Of a stretch of 64,000 nt of DNA, positions 36,933-45,900 are shown in pieces. The stretch lies in assembly GCF_042643355.1 (NCBI RefSeq), contig NZ_JBHRSS010000006.1, positions 248,001-312,000 of the forward strand. The letters are read 5' to 3'. Made by a program: the position numbers and the translations under genes. The notes under the pieces were generated by a model. That model was not told the DNA's origin, searched no databases, and saw only the letters and a list, made by a program, of their open reading frames with translations. This DNA is from Salinisphaera aquimarina (lineage in GTDB: Bacteria > Pseudomonadota > Gammaproteobacteria > Nevskiales > Salinisphaeraceae). Each line of letters begins with the position of its first letter. Positions within the stretch are counted from its first letter, which is position 1.

Positions 36933-37471
36933 GGATTGGCCCCGACGTCGCGTGCGTCGCTCTCGCGCTCGTCGGGCAATTCATGGACTGCGTCGACGTG
37001 CGCGACATGAACCGCCGCATCGACCAGCAGACGCAGCGCGAGCATGGCACAGCCGATCGGCACCCATATCAACGACAGCCATACGGGCCAGTCGATCACC
37101 CCGAAAGTGGCATCGCCGCCCAGATACTTGTCGAGCGTGCGCCCGCCCGAGAACCAGGCAATGGCAAGCAATACCAGGGCGGCCGCCAGCGCGTTGAAGG
37201 CGAACAGCAGGTTACGCCCGCGCACGCCCAGAAAGCGCCCGATCACCGACAGGCGAATGAACGCCCCCCGCCGCTGACACCAGGGCAGCGCGAGGGTGGC
37301 CACGATCACCATCAGGTAGTTGGTGGTCAGTTCGAACTGGAAGACCAGCGGCGCATTGAACACGTAGCGCGCGAGCACATCGGCACTCACGAGCAGCATC
37401 ATCGCGACAAGCGCCGTGCCCGCCAGCCAGAACAGCGCCAGTTCGACGCCGGCATGGATCCGTTTAAGCAT
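36929..37471 (-). CDS. dctQ: TRAP transporter small permease (DctQ)
   Basis: A 180-residue protein with four hydrophobic helices typical of DctQ (AGTALVAMMLLVSADVLARY, ATLALPWCQRRGAFIRL). It pairs with DctM to form the membrane part of the importer. It lies between dctP and dctM, 49 bases after dctP. Confidence 0.92.
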   Translation of the reverse strand: MLKRIHAGVELALFWLAGTALVAMMLLVSADVLARYVFNAPLVFQFELTTNYLMVIVATLALPWCQRRGAFIRLSVIGRFLGVRGRNLLFAFNALAAALVLLAIAWFSGGRTLDKYLGGDATFGVIDWPVWLSLIWVPIGCAMLALRLLVDAAVHVAHVDAVHELPDERESDARDVGANP

Positions 37472-37520
37472 TGCAATCCCGGAAAAGCGTGAAAGAAGGA
37501 ACGGCTATCCGCGCCCCGAC

Positions 37521-38558
37521 TCAGCTGCTGCTGCCGACCTGTTCCAGCGTGCTCTCGAACGACTCGATCACGGCTTCGCCATCCAGACCGCGCCCCTGCA
37601 TCCGCTTGATCCAGTCGCGCTGCGCGGTCTCGTATTTCGGCTCCAGCGCTTTCTGCATCGCCGGCGGCAGTTCATACACCTTGATACCTTTTTCGCGGAA
37701 ATCGGCGAGATCCTGGGCGACCTCGTTCTCGACGATTTTCGCGAGATGCTCGACGGTCTCGTCGCCTGCCTGATCCACCGCTTTCTTCTCGCTGGCACTC
37801 AGTTCGTCATACGTCGACTTGGCCATTACCACGGTGATGCCGAAACTGCCGAACCGGCCGTTCGTGCTCAGGCTCTTGGTGACCTCGTCGATCTTGTACG
37901 GGGCAATACTGGTAACCGGGAGCACGGTGCCGTCGAGGGTGCCGCGCTGTATCGCCAGATAGGCATCCGGCGCGGCCATCGCCACCGGGCTCGCGCCCAC
38001 GGCGTTGACCACCAGATTCAGACTACCGGTGGAACGCAGTTTCAGGCCCTTGAGATCGGCGAGCGACGATACCGGCCCGCGCTTGAGTACGAGCTGGTAC
38101 GGCGGCAACAGCACCGCATAGATCGGCACCACGTCATTGTCGAGAAATTCCTGGCGCAGCGGGCCGTCACTTTTGAGCAGTTTCCAGTAGGCGCGGCTGG
38201 CCTGGACCGTATCCGTGACTTCGCCGGGCAGCATGACGGCACCGTTGAGCGGCAGCTCGTCGCTCACGTAGCCCGTGCCGACATAACCGGCCTGAACCAC
38301 GCCGTCCTGGATCTTTTGCAGGATCTCGCTCGCCTTGGCCAGCTGTTCGGCCGGAAAATGCTGGAACTGAATATCGCCGTCGGTAAGTGTCTTCACCCGG
38401 CTCATCCACCAAACCGTGCCGTCCTTGGACAGCGTATGCGATAGCGGAAATGAGTCCGCGAACATGAGCGAGCGCGCAAATACGTTCGGGCTGGCACAAA
38501 AGGCGGCACCGCACAGCAGGGCTGTCGCTACACGTGTCAATAATCTCGTCTGGGTCAC
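37521..38558 (-). CDS. dctP: TRAP transporter substrate-binding protein (DctP)
   Basis: A 345-residue periplasmic binding protein. GTG 38558 was chosen, preceded by GGAGGA; it yields a proper signal peptide (about 1-28, ending VFARS). DctP-family features: SDELPLNGAVMLPGEV and LKGLKLRSTGSLNLVVNAVG, where the conserved arginine in LKLRSTG would bind a substrate carboxylate. It heads the transporter genes, 67 bases after the IclR gene. Confidence 0.92.
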   Translation of the reverse strand: MTQTRLLTRVATALLCGAAFCASPNVFARSLMFADSFPLSHTLSKDGTVWWMSRVKTLTDGDIQFQHFPAEQLAKASEILQKIQDGVVQAGYVGTGYVSDELPLNGAVMLPGEVTDTVQASRAYWKLLKSDGPLRQEFLDNDVVPIYAVLLPPYQLVLKRGPVSSLADLKGLKLRSTGSLNLVVNAVGASPVAMAAPDAYLAIQRGTLDGTVLPVTSIAPYKIDEVTKSLSTNGRFGSFGITVVMAKSTYDELSASEKKAVDQAGDETVEHLAKIVENEVAQDLADFREKGIKVYELPPAMQKALEPKYETAQRDWIKRMQGRGLDGEAVIESFESTLEQVGSSS

Positions 38559-38625
38559 AGAGTTCTCCTCCGGTTGGAAAAAAGGACGGCCGAGCGTTCT
38601 GTGCGCCGGTTCGTCCACGTCATGT

Positions 38626-39393
38626 CTATTCGCTCCGACTCGACAGTGCGGCCTCGATACGCTGGCGCGCGGCCTGGATCATCGGGATATAGGTCTTCTC
38701 GAAATCCGCCATCGGTACGGCCTGGGCCAGGCCGATGACGTTGAATGAACACAACACCTGGCCGTCGTGAAGCACCGGCACGGCCACCGCGCGAATGGTA
38801 TGCACGGATTCGCGTTCATTGATGGCATAGCCGCGCGTACGGATCTGTTCGACCATCGTCGCCACGGCCTTGTGGTCGGCGGCACCGACTTCGTCGCGAT
38901 CGTCGCTGGCAACCAGGGTGTCGATGATGTCCGCACGTTCTGCGTCGCTGCAGAACGAAAGATAGACCCGCCCGATCGCGGTGAGCATCACCGAGACCCG
39001 CGTGCCCACTTTTCGATTGACCGAGAAACTGCCCGGGCGCCGGTTGGTATCGGCGATCACCATCTTGCCGGCCTGATAGAACGCCAGATCGGACGGCCAG
39101 CCGGTGGCCTCGCGCAGTTCTTGCAGGATCGGCGCCGCGACCGCGAGCAGGGCCTCGTCGGCGCGGTAATTGTTCGACAGCGACAGCGTCCTCGCGGCCA
39201 CCAGATACTCGCGGCTGTCTGGCGTGACCGTGACGTAACCCCCGTGGCGCAGGGTATCCAGCACTCGCAGCGTCGATGCCTTGGGCAGTCCGGTGGCGGC
39301 CTGAATATCCGTCAGGCGTGCCGGCCCCAGCCGATTGACGGCTTCGAGAACCTTCAATCCGCGCATCAGGGCCGTGACGGGAGCGTAACTCAT
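38626..39393 (-). CDS. IclR-family transcriptional regulator
   Basis: A 255-residue regulator. The N-terminal winged helix (about 8-70: VLEAVNRLGPARLTDIQAAT, LPKASTLRVLDTLRHGGYV) is followed by the IclR effector domain (about 85-250). ATG 39393 was chosen because it gives the normal short lead into the helix-turn-helix; the frame continues upstream but with unrelated residues. It is the first gene of the minus-strand operon and diverges from the CoA-transferase gene, with palindromes just upstream. It probably senses the pathway substrate or its CoA ester. Confidence 0.92.
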   Translation of the reverse strand: MSYAPVTALMRGLKVLEAVNRLGPARLTDIQAATGLPKASTLRVLDTLRHGGYVTVTPDSREYLVAARTLSLSNNYRADEALLAVAAPILQELREATGWPSDLAFYQAGKMVIADTNRRPGSFSVNRKVGTRVSVMLTAIGRVYLSFCSDAERADIIDTLVASDDRDEVGAADHKAVATMVEQIRTRGYAINERESVHTIRAVAVPVLHDGQVLCSFNVIGLAQAVPMADFEKTYIPMIQAARQRIEAALSSRSE

Positions 39394-39397
39394 AAAT

Positions 39398-39422
39398 GTT
39401 TCATTGAATGAACCATCGTTCC
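39398..39422. promoter_or_regulatory. Overlapping palindromes, candidate IclR operator
   Basis: TTCATTgAATGAA (39400-39412, perfect) overlaps GAACcatcGTTC (39410-39421). They lie five to thirty bases upstream of the regulator start, in the intergenic region shared with the divergent CoA-transferase gene. Short, A/T-rich GAA/TTC palindromes are typical of IclR-family sites. Confidence 0.55.
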
Positions 39423-39590
39423 AAAAATTATTGCAGCTCTTTTGCGTACATGCAAGACTCTGTTCTCCTGCTGCCGATCGATACTGTTCACCCGGGGTGC
39501 GGCGGCTCGTGACTGTCGCCACCCGGTGCGAAAGTTACACGCCATCGCTGCGGTGCAGTGTTGCAACACGGCCCGGACAAGGAGCCATGG

Positions 39591-40817
39591 ATGTTTGAGT
39601 TGTTGAAAGGGGTGACCGTGCTCGACCTGAGCACGGTGGTCTTCGGGCCATTCGCCTCGCAGATGCTGGCGGATTTCGGCGCCGACGTGATCAAGGTGGA
39701 ATCACCCGATGGCGATATCTTTCGCGCGGCCGCCCCGGCCCGCAGCCGCGGCATGGGCGCAGGTTATCTCAACCTCAATCGCAACAAGCGCTCGATATCG
39801 CTGGATCTGAAGACCGAGGCCGGACGCGCCACGCTCGATCGCATGATCGCGGATGCCGACGTGTTCCTGCACAACATGCGCCCGGCCGCAATCGCACGCC
39901 TGGATCTGGGCCACGAACGCCTGGCCACGCTCAACCCGCGCCTGGTCTACTGCGCCGCGGTGGGTTTTGGCAGCGACGGCCCCTATGCCGACGACCCGGC
40001 CTACGACGACGTGATCCAGTCGATGACCGGATTCGCCTCCATGAGCATCGACCCCACGGCCGAACCACGGCTGATTCCGACCGTGCTCACCGACAAGATC
40101 GCCGGGCTGTATGCGGTTGCCGGCATCCTCGGCGCGCTCATGTCGCGCGAACGCACCGGCCAGGGCCTGGCCGTGGAAGCGGCGATGTTCGAAAGCCTGG
40201 CCTCGTTCATGCTCGCCGAGCATCTGTCGGGCTACGTGTTCGAGCCGCCGATCGGCACGCTGCGCTACGACCGCGTGGTCTCGCCGCACCGCAAGCCGTA
40301 TCCCACCGCCGACGGCCATATCGCTGCATTGCCCTATTCGACCAAGCACTGGGAGAAATTCCTGCGCCTGATCGGGCGTGACGATCTCGCCAACGCCGAC
40401 TGGGTGCGCGATGCGTCGCGGCGCAGCGAACGCATCGGCGAACTCTATGCCGTGCTCGGCCAGGCCACGCCAGAGCGCACCACGGCCGAATGGCTGACCG
40501 AATTCAAGCGCCTGGATATTCCCTGCGGGCCAGTGAACCGACTGGAGGACCTGATCGACGACCCGCATCTGCGTGCGGTCGGGTTCTTCCAATCCACCGC
40601 ACATCCGACCGAAGGCGCGGTCACGACCGTGCGCCAACCGCTGCGCTTTGCCGGCGCCGCCACCCGCGCGGACCGCGCCGCGCCGCGGCTGGGTATCGAT
40701 GGCCGCGCGGTGCTGCATGAATACGGCATGGACGATGCCGCCATCGACGCGCTGGTCGCCAGCGGCGCGATGATCCTGCCGGCGGAGACGCCCGGCACCG
40801 ACGACCAATCCGAATAA
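39591..40817 (+). CDS. CaiB/BaiF family CoA-transferase
   Basis: A 408-residue class III CoA-transferase, expected to move CoA from a donor such as succinyl-CoA to a dicarboxylic acid. The opening VLDLSTVVFGPFASQMLADF and the conserved catalytic aspartate (Asp139 in DPAYDDVIQSMTG) are seen. ATG 39591 is preceded by AAGGAG; an upstream in-frame GTG (39558) is less likely. It starts the plus-strand half of the divergon, followed by MaoC and lyase genes, the order seen in itaconate and mesaconate-type pathways. Confidence 0.9.
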   Translation: MFELLKGVTVLDLSTVVFGPFASQMLADFGADVIKVESPDGDIFRAAAPARSRGMGAGYLNLNRNKRSISLDLKTEAGRATLDRMIADADVFLHNMRPAAIARLDLGHERLATLNPRLVYCAAVGFGSDGPYADDPAYDDVIQSMTGFASMSIDPTAEPRLIPTVLTDKIAGLYAVAGILGALMSRERTGQGLAVEAAMFESLASFMLAEHLSGYVFEPPIGTLRYDRVVSPHRKPYPTADGHIAALPYSTKHWEKFLRLIGRDDLANADWVRDASRRSERIGELYAVLGQATPERTTAEWLTEFKRLDIPCGPVNRLEDLIDDPHLRAVGFFQSTAHPTEGAVTTVRQPLRFAGAATRADRAAPRLGIDGRAVLHEYGMDDAAIDALVASGAMILPAETPGTDDQSE

Positions 40818-40872
40818 CCCCAACCCGCAACGAAAAGTCCAGAACAACAAGTCCAGACAAGAGGAGCCCGCC

Positions 40873-41334
40873 ATGGCCGGCCTGTATTTCGAACAATTCA
40901 GCGAGGGTCAGCGCTTCGAGCACGAACTCACGCGCACTGTCACCGAAGCCGACAACATGTGGTTCTGCGGCATGACCATGAACCCGCAGCCGCTGCATAT
41001 CGACCGCGAATTCTCATCCCACACCCAGTTCGGCCAGCCGCTGGTCAACAGCCTGTTCACCCTGGGCCTGATGATCGGTATCTCGGTGCAGGACACCACG
41101 CTGGGCACCACGGTCGGTAATCTCGGCATGAGCGACACCCGTTTCCCGGCGCCGCTGTTCCACGGCGATACCGTGCATGTGACCACCGAGGTCGCCAGTC
41201 TTCGCGCCAGCCGCTCGAAGCCCGATGTCGGCATCGTCGAATTCATCCACCGCGCCTTCAAGCAGGACGGCACCGAAGTCGCCAACTGCCGACGTCAGGC
41301 GATGATGCACCGCAAGCCGGCCGATTCCGCATGA
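40873..41334 (+). CDS. MaoC-like (hot-dog fold) enoyl-CoA hydratase
   Basis: A 153-residue hydratase of the MaoC/mesaconyl-CoA hydratase type, adding water to an alpha-beta-unsaturated acyl-CoA. The hydratase segment TVTEADNMWFCGMTMNPQPL, then HIDREF, carries the expected Asn/His residues. A GAGGAG site precedes the ATG. It overlaps the lyase gene by four bases, so their activities are probably consecutive. Confidence 0.87.
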   Translation: MAGLYFEQFSEGQRFEHELTRTVTEADNMWFCGMTMNPQPLHIDREFSSHTQFGQPLVNSLFTLGLMIGISVQDTTLGTTVGNLGMSDTRFPAPLFHGDTVHVTTEVASLRASRSKPDVGIVEFIHRAFKQDGTEVANCRRQAMMHRKPADSA

Positions 41335-42233
41335 GTAATCAGCACACAACACCACGCTCCTATCTGTTCGTGCCCGGGGACTCGGCGCGCAAGATGGACA
41401 AGGCCGCGACCTCGAGCGCCGACGCGATCATCCTCGACCTCGAGGATTCGGTGGCCCCCACGCGCAAGGCCGAAGCGTTGCGGGTCACGGCCGATTTCCT
41501 GAACGCCTGCGACAGCGCCCGCCCCCATCCCGAGTTCTGGGTGCGGGTGAACGCCAGCCAACCCGCCGATGCACTCGCGGAACTGGCCGCGCTGCCGCTG
41601 GCCCACGTGTCCGGCATCATCCATCCCAAACTCGGGTCCCATGCCCAACTCGAGCGCATGGGCCACTGGCTGGACGCGCTGGAAGCTCGCGACAGCATCC
41701 AGGGCGCGCCGACCGGCATCGTCGGCATCATCACCGAAACGGCTGCATCCGTGGTCGGCGAGCAGGCGCGCACGCTCACGCGCGGCCATCCACGCCTGCG
41801 CGGCTACAGCTGGGGCACCGAGGATCTGTCGGCGGTGCTCGGCCGCCCGCCGATCGCCGGGCGCACGAACGCCAATACGGCGCTCGCCCAGAGCATGCAA
41901 ATGCATTGCCTGATGATGGCCGCCGCCGCCGGCGTCGACGCCATCGACAGCATCAGCGCGAACTTCCGCGATCTCGAGGCGCTCGCCGCCGAATGCGACT
42001 ACGCCCGCGAACTCGGCTACACCAGCAAGATGGCGATCCACCCGGCCCAGCTCGACACGCTGCACGCAGGCCTCGCGCCCGGCGCCGAAGCGATCGCCTG
42101 GGCCCGCCAGGTGCGCGCCCTGGTCGACGCCAATCCGGACGCGGCCTCGTTCCAGCTCGACGGCCGCATGGTCGACCAGCCGCATTTCAATGTCGCCGCG
42201 CGGATCCTCGAACGCGCCGGCGAAACAGGCTAG
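41331..42233 (+). CDS. CitE/HpcH-type acyl-CoA lyase
   Basis: A 300-residue TIM-barrel lyase of the citrate lyase beta/malyl-CoA/citramalyl-CoA family. Opening motif RSYLFVPGDSARKMDKA; magnesium and CoA-binding residues in IILDLEDSVAPTRKAEAL, GIITETAASVV and WGTEDLSAVLG; C-terminal YTSKMAIHPAQL. It splits a 3-hydroxy-acyl-CoA into a short acyl-CoA and a keto acid. It follows the hydratase gene directly. Its TAG lies in a CTAG that also contains the stop of the convergent GNAT gene. Confidence 0.88.
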   Translation: MSNQHTTPRSYLFVPGDSARKMDKAATSSADAIILDLEDSVAPTRKAEALRVTADFLNACDSARPHPEFWVRVNASQPADALAELAALPLAHVSGIIHPKLGSHAQLERMGHWLDALEARDSIQGAPTGIVGIITETAASVVGEQARTLTRGHPRLRGYSWGTEDLSAVLGRPPIAGRTNANTALAQSMQMHCLMMAAAAGVDAIDSISANFRDLEALAAECDYARELGYTSKMAIHPAQLDTLHAGLAPGAEAIAWARQVRALVDANPDAASFQLDGRMVDQPHFNVAARILERAGETG

Positions 42234-42658
42234 TCGTCTGCTTCGAGCCGCTTGCCGAGCGGAATCGCCGCGTCTTCGCCGAACCCCAGCTGCTGATAGA
42301 ACGCCAGCGCCGCGGTGTTGTCGCGACGAATCAACAGACTGATCTTCGGACAGCCACGGGCAATCAGAAGCTGTTCGGCGTGGTCCATGAGCCGCCGACC
42401 GATACCCAGCCTCTGGCGCGACGGAGTCACCGCGAGATAGTTGATCCAGCCGCGGTGGCCTTCGTAGCCGGCCATTACGCTGGCCACGAGCGTGCCCTGC
42501 ATCTCGGCCACGATGAACAGATCGGCATCGACGCTCAGCTTACGCGCGATGTCCTTGTACGGATCGTTCCAGGGCCGGGTCAGGCCACAGTCGGACCACA
42601 GTGCGACCACTGCCTCGGTGTCAGCCGGTCGAAACGCCCGCAGCGTGATCTCGTCCAC
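42230..42658 (-). CDS. GNAT family N-acetyltransferase (YpeA-like)
   Basis: A 142-residue acetyltransferase. The acetyl-CoA-binding motif is INYLAVTPSRQRLGIGRRLM, followed by the conserved LLIRRDNTAALAFYQQLGF. The N-terminal FRPADTEAVVALWSDCGLTR, then PWNDP, matches the YpeA-type subgroup. The substrate is unknown. It converges with the lyase gene, sharing the CTAG stop tetramer. Its start lies nine bases from a 273-bp inverted-repeat element, which therefore replaces its normal promoter region. Confidence 0.85.
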   Translation of the reverse strand: MDEITLRAFRPADTEAVVALWSDCGLTRPWNDPYKDIARKLSVDADLFIVAEMQGTLVASVMAGYEGHRGWINYLAVTPSRQRLGIGRRLMDHAEQLLIARGCPKISLLIRRDNTAALAFYQQLGFGEDAAIPLGKRLEADD

Positions 42659-42666
42659 GGTGCTGA

Positions 42667-42939
42667 CTAGGGCGTGTTGCCGTTTGGCCCGGCGCCGCGC
42701 CAGCGGCCATTTTTCTGCAAGACAAGGCGCAGTGCGCGTTGTGTAGCCGAGCTACATGAGCGTGCTGCAACGCCGTATTGCAGGAAAATGGACGCTGTCC
42801 CGAAGGGTTGCGGCCCAAAATCGGTCCATACGGCGTTGCGCGGTTTGACCCTAGAATGACTAGGGCCGGCACCACGCGCCTTGTCTGGCTCGATTTTGGG
42901 ATGCAACGCGGGGCCGCGCCAAACGGCAATACGCCCTAG
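42667..42939. repeat. 273-bp inverted-repeat, MITE-like element
   Basis: The element begins and ends with CTAG and has 22-base terminal inverted repeats with one mismatch (CTAGGGCGTGTTGCCGTTTG at the left end). Inside, an imperfect hairpin spans about 42711-42786, with a TGTAGC-cga-GCTACA tip, and a CCCTAG-aatga-CTAGGG palindrome sits at 42849-42865. No gene is encoded. The right end contains the purL stop codon; the left end abuts the GNAT start. The structure fits a non-autonomous mobile repeat. Confidence 0.7.
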
Positions 42940-45900
42940 CCCACGAATCGCCGCGCGTTGCCGAACAGCCGTGCCCAGGGGCTGTCCTCGCCCCAGGACG
43001 AGGGTGCCCAGGACAGGTTTACGCTGCGGATTACCCGTTCCGGATGCGGCATGGTGATCAGCACCCGGCCGTCGTCGTTACACAAACCGGTCACGCCCTG
43101 GGGCGAGCCGTTGGGGTTGGCCGGATAGTCAGTGGTGGCCGCGCCGTGGTTATCGACGAAACGCATGCCGAGCTGGCGGTTGGCGGCAAGCGTATCGAGA
43201 TCGCGATCAGTGGCGAATACGGCCCGGCCCTCGCCGTGGGCGACGGCAATCGGCACGCGCGTGCCGGCCATGCCGGCGAGCAGCACGGCCTTGGAATCCA
43301 CGATCTCGACACCGCTGGTGCGCCCTTCGAACTGGCGCGAAGCGTTGGCCACGAAAGTCGGCCAGTGCTCGGTCCCGGGAATGATCTCTGCGAGCGCGGC
43401 CAACATCTGGCAGCCGTTGCAGACGCCCAGTGTGAAGGTCTCGTCGCGCTCGAAGAATGCGCTGAACGCGGCACGCGCGCCGGCGTTGAACAGGATCGAC
43501 TTGGCCCAGCCCTGGCCGGCGCCGAGCACGTCACCGTAGGAGAAGCCGCCACAGGCAGCGAGGCCCTGCATGTCGCTCAGGTCGCGACCGCCGGCCACGA
43601 TCTCACTCATGTGCACGTCTATTGCATCGAAACCGGCGCGTGTGAACGCCCAGGCCATCTCGTTGTGGCCATTCACGCCCTGCTCGCGCAGGATCGCCAC
43701 CCGCGGGCGGGTGGTATTCACGAACGGCGCGGCCACATCCTCGGCGATATCGAAGGACGGCGCGGCCGGCAGGCCGGGATCGGCTGCGTCGAGCAGCGTG
43801 TCGTATTCGCTGTCCGCGCAATGCGGCTCGTCACGCAGCGCCTGCATGGCATGGCTGGTCGCGGCCCATTGCCGGTGCAGCTCGACCCTCGAGGCAGAAT
43901 ACACGGGCCGATCGGCATAGCTGAACACAAGCTGTTGCTCATCGGTGACCGTGCCGATGTCATGCGCGGCCACGCCGGCCGCGCGCAGTTCGCCGACCAC
44001 CACCGAGGCATCGTCGGCGCCGACCTGTAGCACCGCACCCAGTTCTTCGGCGAACAACGCGGCAAGCGCGTCTTCGCCGAGCGCATCCAGAGTGATATCG
44101 ACGCCGGCATGGCCGGCAAAAGCCATTTCGGCCAAACAGACCAGCAGGCCGCCGTCACTGCGGTCGTGATAGGCCTTGATGCGGCTCTCGCCGGCCAGCC
44201 GCTGGATCACGTTGAAGAACTGGCGCAGCTGTTTGGGGCTGTCCAGATCCGGCGGCGTGGCATCCAGTTCGCCGTAGGCCTGGGCCAGCGCCGACGCGCC
44301 GAGGCGGTTGCGACCGTTGCCCAGATCGGCAAGCACCAGCCGCGTCGGCGCACCGCCGCGTACGAGCTGCGGGGTGAGCGTGGCGCGGGCGTGGGTCGCC
44401 GGCGCGAACGCGGACACGATCAACGACAGCGGCGCGCTCATGCGTCGTTCGCTCCCGTCTTCGTTCCATACGCTGCGCATGGACAGTGAATCCTTGCCGA
44501 CCGGAATCGCGAGACCCAGCTCGCTGCACAGTTGCTCGCCCACCGCCTGTACGGTGTCGTAAAGGCGCACGTCTTCGCCCGGCTCACCACAGGCTGCCAT
44601 CCAGTTGGCGGATAGACGGATATCGGTGAGTTTGTCGATACGCGCGGCGGCGATGTTGGTCACCGCTTCCGCCACCGCCATGCGACCGGAGGCCGGGGCG
44701 TTCAGCAGCGCCACTGGCGTGCGCTCGCCCATGGCCATGGCTTCGCCAGTGTCGCCGGTATAACCCGAGGTGGTCACGGCCACGTCGGCGACCGGCACCT
44801 GCCAGGGGCCGACCATCTGGTCGCGGGCGGTCATGCCGCCGATGCTGCGATCGCCAATGGTGATCAGGAATGACTTGCTACCCACACTGGGTACCCGCAG
44901 CACTCGGCCCACCGCCTCGGCGATATCGATGCCCGCATGATTCCAGGCCGGCGATTCGATCGCGACGCGCGCCACGTCGCGCTGCATCTGCGGAGTGCGC
45001 CCGAGCAGCACGCCCATGGGCATGTCGACCGGATTGCGGCTGTCGTCGGTTTCGGCTTCGTCGTCTTCGAGCAGCAGGCGCGGCTCGGCGGTGGCGCGAC
45101 CGACCACGGCATAGGGACAACGCTCGCGCGCGCACAGCGCTTCGAAGGCCGCGAGCTGGTCGGCCGGAATCGCGAGCACGTAGCGCTCCTGCGATTCGTT
45201 GCACCAGATCTCCATCGGCGACAGACTGACGTCGGCCGCATCTACGTTGCGCAGACGGATATGGCCGCCGCGATCGTCGGCGTCGATGATCTCCGGCAAC
45301 GCATTGGACAGTCCGCCCGCGCCGACGTCGTGGATCGAGGCGATCGGGTTGTCCGCACCGAGCGCGATGCAGCCCTCGACCACTTCCTGGCAGCGGCGCT
45401 CCATTTCCGGATTGGCGCGCTGCACGGAGGCGAAATCCAGCTCGGCCGAAGAGGTACCGCTGGCCATGGACGAGGCCGCGCCGCCGCCCAGACCGATCAG
45501 CATGGCCGGGCCGCCGAGCACGATCAGGCAGGCCTCGACCGGTACCGCGTGTTTTTCCACGTCGCCGGGGCGGACATTGCCCATGCCGCCGGCGATCATG
45601 ATCGGCTTGTGATAGCCACGCAGGCCGTGGACTGCGGATTCGTGCTGAAAGCTGCGGAAATAGCCGGCCAGCGCGGGCCGGCCGAATTCGTTGTTGTAGC
45701 GGGCCGCGCCGATTGGGCCTTCGAGCATGATCTGCAGGGCGCTGGCCAGTTGCGGTGGCTGGCTGGCGTCTGTCTCCCAGGGCTGCAGATCGTGCGGGAT
45801 ACGCAGATCGGAGACCGAGAAACCGCTCAACCCTGCCTTGGGCTTGCCCCCGCGGCCGGTTGCGGCCTCATCGCGAATCTCGCCGCCGGCGCCGGTGGCC

